Both the position numbers and the translations under genes were made by a program. From Peribacillus loiseleuriae (lineage in GTDB: Bacteria > Bacillota > Bacilli > Bacillales > DSM-1321): a DNA stretch of 64,000 nucleotides. The notes below the pieces were generated by a model. It made no database searches. It saw nothing but the letters and a program-made list of their open reading frames with translations, and was not told where the DNA came from. Location: positions 3,024,970 through 3,088,969 of the forward strand of contig NZ_LFZW01000001.1 in NCBI RefSeq assembly GCF_001183985.1, written 5' to 3'. Shown here piece after piece: positions 60,574-64,000 of this stretch (position 1 is its first letter; each line of letters begins with the position of its first letter).

Positions 60574-61293
60574 TTATTGTTTTAAGAGTTTATGGACTTT
60601 TAATTCATAGACATTATTTAAAACTTGTTCAATTATCTGCATGGCACTTTTAAAAACTAGAAAACTTGGTTCTTTTATTTCATGGACTGCAGCATTTCCA
60701 ATATCTCTAATCTTTTGAAGTATAATCGCTTGATCCCAAATAATCATATTTTCTTCAAATAAACCAAATATTTCCCCTTCTAAAGATGATGAAAAAATAG
60801 GTTCTCCTCTTTTGTTTTCCTTAACAGTATTATCATCATTATATAAATATCCTTTGTTTATCCCAACATCTAAACAAATTGCTTCAATTAAAGTTCTCAT
60901 TCCTATTGTTGCTAGGAGAAAATAACCTTGATTATAAACTTCAATTATCTGTGAATATAATACTTGAACCACACCAGGCACATTTCTATATTCTTTTCTT
61001 TCTATCCAAAAAACTGGATTACCTTCTACTACAGACTTTTCAGGATAAACTCTAAATTCTTCTACCCAAACTCGCTCTCCATGCCCTTCATTGGCATATT
61101 CCCACATATCTTCATCACCGTATTGATCGACAAAGGCTATTTCATCACAACCTGCACATTGAACAATATGATATTTATGACTAAATTGAATATCATCTTC
61201 AGAACTAGATTTTTTTTCATGAGTCATTATTATATTGTGATTCGTGTGACGCTCGCACTTTGAACAATAAACTTTTTCTTCCAACCTTTGCAT
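60574..61293 (-). CDS. DUF4145-like protein with N-terminal zinc finger
   Basis: 239 aa. Residues 8-60 form a Cys4-type finger (VYCSKCERHTNHN and VQCAGCDEIAFVD). A helical C-terminal part includes IGMRTLIEAICLDVGI and KIRDIGNAAVHEIKEP, the DUF4145 pattern, a HEPN-like domain found in restriction and defence contexts. The canonical RxxxxH is replaced by GNAAVH, so RNase activity is doubtful. ATG 61293 has GGGAGTGTGGGAT upstream. Confidence 0.7.
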   Translation of the reverse strand: MQRLEEKVYCSKCERHTNHNIIMTHEKKSSSEDDIQFSHKYHIVQCAGCDEIAFVDQYGDEDMWEYANEGHGERVWVEEFRVYPEKSVVEGNPVFWIERKEYRNVPGVVQVLYSQIIEVYNQGYFLLATIGMRTLIEAICLDVGINKGYLYNDDNTVKENKRGEPIFSSSLEGEIFGLFEENMIIWDQAIILQKIRDIGNAAVHEIKEPSFLVFKSAMQIIEQVLNNVYELKVHKLLKQ

Positions 61294-61401
61294 ATCCCAC
61301 ACTCCCGTTATTATTGCATATATTTTACTATATTTTTTCGAATGTGTGTTTTTCGTTATGCTGTGGGGCATTTTTTAAAAAGGGAGTCAACGCATCCAAA
61401 T

Positions 61402-61430
61402 AAAAAAAGTAACGACAATAAGCCGTTACT
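61402..61430 (-). terminator. Terminator of the recombinase gene
   Basis: AGTAACG and CGTTACT arms followed by T7 on the minus strand; it begins one base from the stop. Confidence 0.8.
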
Positions 61431-62008
61431 CATAAATCTAATGCTTTTACTGCTCTATCCTTTTGATCTTGCGTTATTCCAATGTATCGTAATGTTACAG
61501 ATGGAGCTGAATGGTTCAACATATCCTGTAATAACACAATATCTGTACCCATTTGATATTGATGATAAGCAAAAGTCTTCCTTAAGCTATGAGAACCAAT
61601 ATTTCTTAATCCTAATTGTTCTGCTGCTTGCTGAATAATTCTCCAAGCACTCTTTCTATTGATTGGCTGGGAGTTCCCATCCTTGCCATGTTTACGACTT
61701 TTGAACAAATATTCATCAATATTGCCTTCATAATTAGACTTGATGTATTCTTTTAAGGCTTTCTGAACTCCTTTTGTCATAGCAACCTTATTATTTTTGC
61801 CTGTTTTGGTTTCTTTCAATGTAAAATGTTCAAAAAGTCGTCCCTTATCATCCATCACATCAGAATATTTTAACGAAAGTAAATCAGATACTCGAAAAGC
61901 AGTATTAATTCCAATTAGAAATAATAAATGGTCTCTAGGCGAATCACCAAGTAATTTTTTCATAGCATCAATTTTTTTACGATCACGAATCGGCTCCACA
62001 AATTCCAT
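61430..62008 (-). CDS. Short tyrosine recombinase/integrase
   Basis: 192 aa containing only a catalytic domain: Arg in NTAFRVSDLLSLKYSD, Lys in LKETKTGKNNK, HSLRKTFAYH with His-xx-Arg, LNHSAPSVTLRYIGI with the last His and the nucleophile Tyr. All key residues are present, so it could be active. The N-terminal core-binding domain of Xer-type enzymes is missing, as in some short recombinases of plasmids and islands. ATG 62008 has AGGAGTGATAAAA. Palindromic sites lie directly upstream (62034-62183). Confidence 0.9.
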   Translation of the reverse strand: MEFVEPIRDRKKIDAMKKLLGDSPRDHLLFLIGINTAFRVSDLLSLKYSDVMDDKGRLFEHFTLKETKTGKNNKVAMTKGVQKALKEYIKSNYEGNIDEYLFKSRKHGKDGNSQPINRKSAWRIIQQAAEQLGLRNIGSHSLRKTFAYHQYQMGTDIVLLQDMLNHSAPSVTLRYIGITQDQKDRAVKALDL

Positions 62009-62033
62009 TTTTATCACTCCTATCGATTTTATC

Positions 62034-62076
62034 GAATGAGACTTAATCTAATTTAATTATAAATTATGTCCCATTT
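62034..62076. repeat. Imperfect inverted repeat GAATGAGAC near the recombinase start
   Basis: GAATGAGACTTAAT (62034-62047) faces ATTATGTCCCATTT (62063-62076). This is a degenerate version of the palindrome at 62153-62183. It lies 26 bp upstream of the recombinase ATG and may be a binding, crossover or operator site. Confidence 0.5.
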
Positions 62077-62152
62077 AAAATCAATAGAAACCAAGAATTT
62101 TATTGTTAAATTGTTCAATCCATTGTGGCTCTAAGGGTGAAGACACTCACCT

Positions 62153-62183
62153 GAATGAGACATAATTCGATTGTGTCTCATTC
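62153..62183. repeat. Perfect GAATGAGACA palindrome
   Basis: GAATGAGACA (62153-62162) and TGTCTCATTC (62174-62183) are perfect 10-bp arms; the 11-bp centre TAATTCGATTG extends the symmetry (AAT/ATT). With the copy at 62034, a candidate pair of recombinase sites or an att-like region. Confidence 0.6.
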
Positions 62184-62227
62184 GTTAAGAGTCTAAATAG
62201 CCGAAATTTAGGATTGGATTCCAATAC

Positions 62228-62258
62228 AAAAAAGCGATTACTCGTATTGAACAATCGC
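62228..62258 (-). terminator. Terminator of the EamA transporter gene
   Basis: GCGATT and AATCGC arms, with T6 on the minus strand, 35 bp after the stop. Confidence 0.6.
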
Positions 62259-62292
62259 ACCCGATAGTTTAAGTACATCCTTTCACAAACTC

Positions 62293-63171
62293 TCATGATT
62301 TTTTGGAATTAATTTTATTTTGCTGAATTAAAAACAAAAAAACACCTATCAGGACAAAGAAACCACCAACAATTTGTAAGGTGACAATAGGTTCACCTAA
62401 AAGAATTACTGCTAAAATGGTTGCTCCAATTGGCTCACCTAAGATACTCATAGATATAGTTGTTGTGTTTACATAGTTCAATAAAAAATTATAAATAACG
62501 TGCGCAATAGTAGGGAAAATTGCTAATAATATAAAGATACCCCACTCTTTTGAATCATATCCAATAATAGGAAAACCTAAGACGAGATTATAGATATTTA
62601 ATGAGATCGCTGCAAATAAGAAAACGCAGAAACTATATACCCAATGAGAAATACGTTTTACGTTATTTTGCCCAATTAATAAATAACCCACAATTGCTAT
62701 AACACTTAAGAAAGATAATATGTCTCCTATAATGACTGATTTATTACTATGTCCGAAATCACCCCACCCTACCATAACTACACCGATGATAGAAATTCCG
62801 ATAGCTAGGATAGTTGAAAAATTGGTTCTTTCTTTGTAGATTAAAAATCCTCCTAATAAAGCTATAATTGGCTGTAAACAAAGAATAATTGTTGAGCTAG
62901 CTACTGTCGTCAGTTTCAAGGAGCCAAACCATAAAGCAAAATGTAATGCTAAAAAAACACCAGCAATAAATAAAAGTAACCAATCCTTTTTGGATAGCTT
63001 TAAAAATTGGTTTCTATTTATATATACCATAGGTAATAATAATACACAGGCTAAATACATTCGATACATACTTAATATTGTAGACGGTGCATCCGACCAT
63101 TTAACAAAGATTGCCGCAAAAGATATTGCGATGACTGAAATTAAAAGAAGAATTCCAACAGATTTTTTCAT
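62293..63171 (-). CDS. EamA/DMT superfamily transporter (second)
   Basis: 292 aa, ten membrane helices in two EamA repeats (SFAAIFVKWSDAPSTILSMYR, ILGEPIGATILAVILLGEP). It is directly downstream of the TetR-family gene, 41 bp apart, in one transcript, an efflux gene with its own repressor. Substrate unknown. The other DMT transporter of the window (36.8 kb) is not closely related by eye. Confidence 0.9.
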   Translation of the reverse strand: MKKSVGILLLISVIAISFAAIFVKWSDAPSTILSMYRMYLACVLLLPMVYINRNQFLKLSKKDWLLLFIAGVFLALHFALWFGSLKLTTVASSTIILCLQPIIALLGGFLIYKERTNFSTILAIGISIIGVVMVGWGDFGHSNKSVIIGDILSFLSVIAIVGYLLIGQNNVKRISHWVYSFCVFLFAAISLNIYNLVLGFPIIGYDSKEWGIFILLAIFPTIAHVIYNFLLNYVNTTTISMSILGEPIGATILAVILLGEPIVTLQIVGGFFVLIGVFLFLIQQNKINSKKS

Positions 63172-63212
63172 ATTTCCCCTCCAACTAGTTAAAATATATC
63201 TTTGTCATCATT

Positions 63213-63812
63213 TTAATTCGTGCTTTTTCGCAACCCATTAAAATAGATATTCTCTATACCTTCTAATATTCTCTTTATGGTGTAGCCTTGATGAAGTAGT
63301 TGTTCATCCACGTTATTTAATGTTCCTAAGATTGCTTCAACTGTAAACGGAACATCAACATCAATAATTTCACCCTTTTCAACAGCTTCTAACAATAATT
63401 CAGTACATATTTTCCTCATCCATTGATAAAGAGGAGATTGAATGGGACGATAGTTTGTAGATGCCCTTGTAACTTCACATATCCAATCAACTCTAAACTC
63501 TAGATAAGATACAAACTTTATAATGACTTGATATAGTTTATCTAATGATGAAAGATTCTCATTAGTATTACTTAGATAATATTGAGTATCATCAATCAAT
63601 ACCTGGCATTCTTCACGTACTATATCTGCACAAATATCACTGAGTTTATTATATTGTCTATATAAACTAGCTTGGCCGACTTTTGCAGTTAGAGCAATTT
63701 GATGCATATTTACGCTTTCGACACCTTGTTGAATAAATAGCTCCTTAGCAGCGTTTAAAACTTTTCTTTTTGTAATCTCTTTTCTAGGTTTTTTTTCTGG
63801 TTTTTCACTCAA
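63213..63812 (-). CDS. TetR family transcriptional regulator
   Basis: 199 aa. Helix-turn-helix at about residues 25-60 (FIQQGVESVNMHQIALTAKVGQASLYRQY), then a helical ligand domain. TTG 63812 is seven bases from GGAGGG. The palindrome at 63833-63851 overlaps its leader and suggests autorepression together with the transporter gene. Confidence 0.92.
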   Translation of the reverse strand: MSEKPEKKPRKEITKRKVLNAAKELFIQQGVESVNMHQIALTAKVGQASLYRQYNKLSDICADIVREECQVLIDDTQYYLSNTNENLSSLDKLYQVIIKFVSYLEFRVDWICEVTRASTNYRPIQSPLYQWMRKICTELLLEAVEKGEIIDVDVPFTVEAILGTLNNVDEQLLHQGYTIKRILEGIENIYFNGLRKSTN

Positions 63813-63832
63813 ATTTCTCCCTCCTAACAGTT

Positions 63833-63851
63833 AACGGACAATTTGTCCGTT
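63833..63851. promoter_or_regulatory. Palindromic operator upstream of the TetR gene
   Basis: AACGGACA (63833-63840), ATT, TGTCCGTT (63844-63851). A perfect 19-bp palindrome of TetR type, 20 bp before the start. Confidence 0.75.
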
Positions 63852-63924
63852 TTGGATATCCCTATATTATAATCCTGATTAATTTTAGTCAACTATTTTA
63901 TGATTTTAGAGTACTCTTCAACTA

Positions 63925-64000
63925 GTCGAGTAGAAGGGAACCTTTCTACCTTTCGGTAGATTGTGTTCCTCCCCCCTCACAGAACCGTGCTTGCGCTATT
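63925..64000 (-). mobile_element. 3' end of a group II intron (domains V-VI), cut by the window edge
   Basis: Read on the minus strand from 64000: GCAAGCACGGTTCTGTGAGG is the 3' strand of domain V, the AGGGGGGAGGAACACAATC start and GGTTCCCTTCTACTCGAC end are domain VI, with the inner hairpin CTACCGAAAGGTAG. CTACTCGAC is a typical 3' splice-site end, placing the junction at 63925. The rest of the intron, probably with its reverse transcriptase, lies beyond 64000. Confidence 0.75.

Noticed and set aside
1..64000. CRISPR arrays, rRNA and tRNA genes
   Set aside because: No regularly spaced direct repeats, rRNA segments or cloverleaf with CCA end were recognised on either strand.

Overview
The window is a piece of a low-GC, spore-forming Bacillaceae chromosome. 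Roughly the first 48 kb follows the gene order known from the Bacillus subtilis ypm-ypj-ypg-ype-ypb region: SGNH lipoprotein, BsSCO, tat, ilvA, dfrA-thyA, ypjP, ypiP-like methyltransferase, brxA, ilvD, ypgR, ypgQ, bsaA, metA, ypeQ/ypeP, ypcP, dynA, ypbQ and bpsA. The sspL spore-protein gene, frequent TTG starts with strong ribosome binding sites, a T-box, a purine riboswitch and Bacillus-type intergenic repeats fit that assignment. Almost all genes from 0 to 47 kb are housekeeping or metabolic and lie mainly on the minus strand.

Layout. 0-7.4 kb: lipoprotein hydrolase, SCO copper protein, DegV, TatC/TatA, threonine dehydratase, dihydrofolate reductase and thymidylate synthase. 7.5-24 kb: secreted metallopeptidase, TerC, YpjP, methyltransferases, bacilliredoxin, IlvD, HEAT-repeat YpgR, ABC-F ATPase, HD protein, a second DegV, glutathione peroxidase, MetA, AIM24 and MntR. 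24-41 kb: topoisomerase III, LysE exporter, MocR-type regulator, adenosine deaminase under an adenine-type riboswitch, LysR regulator, proBA under a proline T-box, RNase H-like proteins, DMT transporter, SspL, YpcP exonuclease and a sulfurtransferase. 40.6-47.3 kb: the giant double dynamin DynA, a small membrane peptide behind two Fur-box-like sites, the BpsB/BpsA alkylpyrone pair, a CheX-like protein and a zinc ribbon.

At about 47.6-48.1 kb a purine permease (pbuX-like) survives only as its C-terminal part. This marks the junction to an AT-rich accessory region that runs to the window end. It holds a multi-spanning membrane protein, a putative large structured RNA with an intrinsic terminator (minus strand, about 49.2-49.56 kb), small hypothetical genes, two related Cro/CI-type regulators, a cluster of very small proteins including one with two Pro-Pro-Ile-Gly-Gly repeats, and a three-gene plus-strand operon (52.74-54.9 kb) of a HEPN-motif protein with two proteins that share a 98-residue C-terminal domain. 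Further on are a chemoreceptor, two phage-like head/tail genes, a DUF4145-like protein, a short tyrosine recombinase next to repeated palindromic sites, an EamA transporter with a TetR regulator, and the 3' end of a group II intron at the window edge. The plus-strand HEPN operon is my best candidate for an undescribed, possibly defensive, system. The structured RNA and the small-peptide cluster are the next best.

A family of about 80-115 bp palindromic elements (ends resembling GGGTCAGACC / GGTCTGACCC) occurs at least nine times between 0.9 and 40.6 kb. I found none in the accessory region. All identifications were made by eye from sequence and remembered family features; no searches were run.
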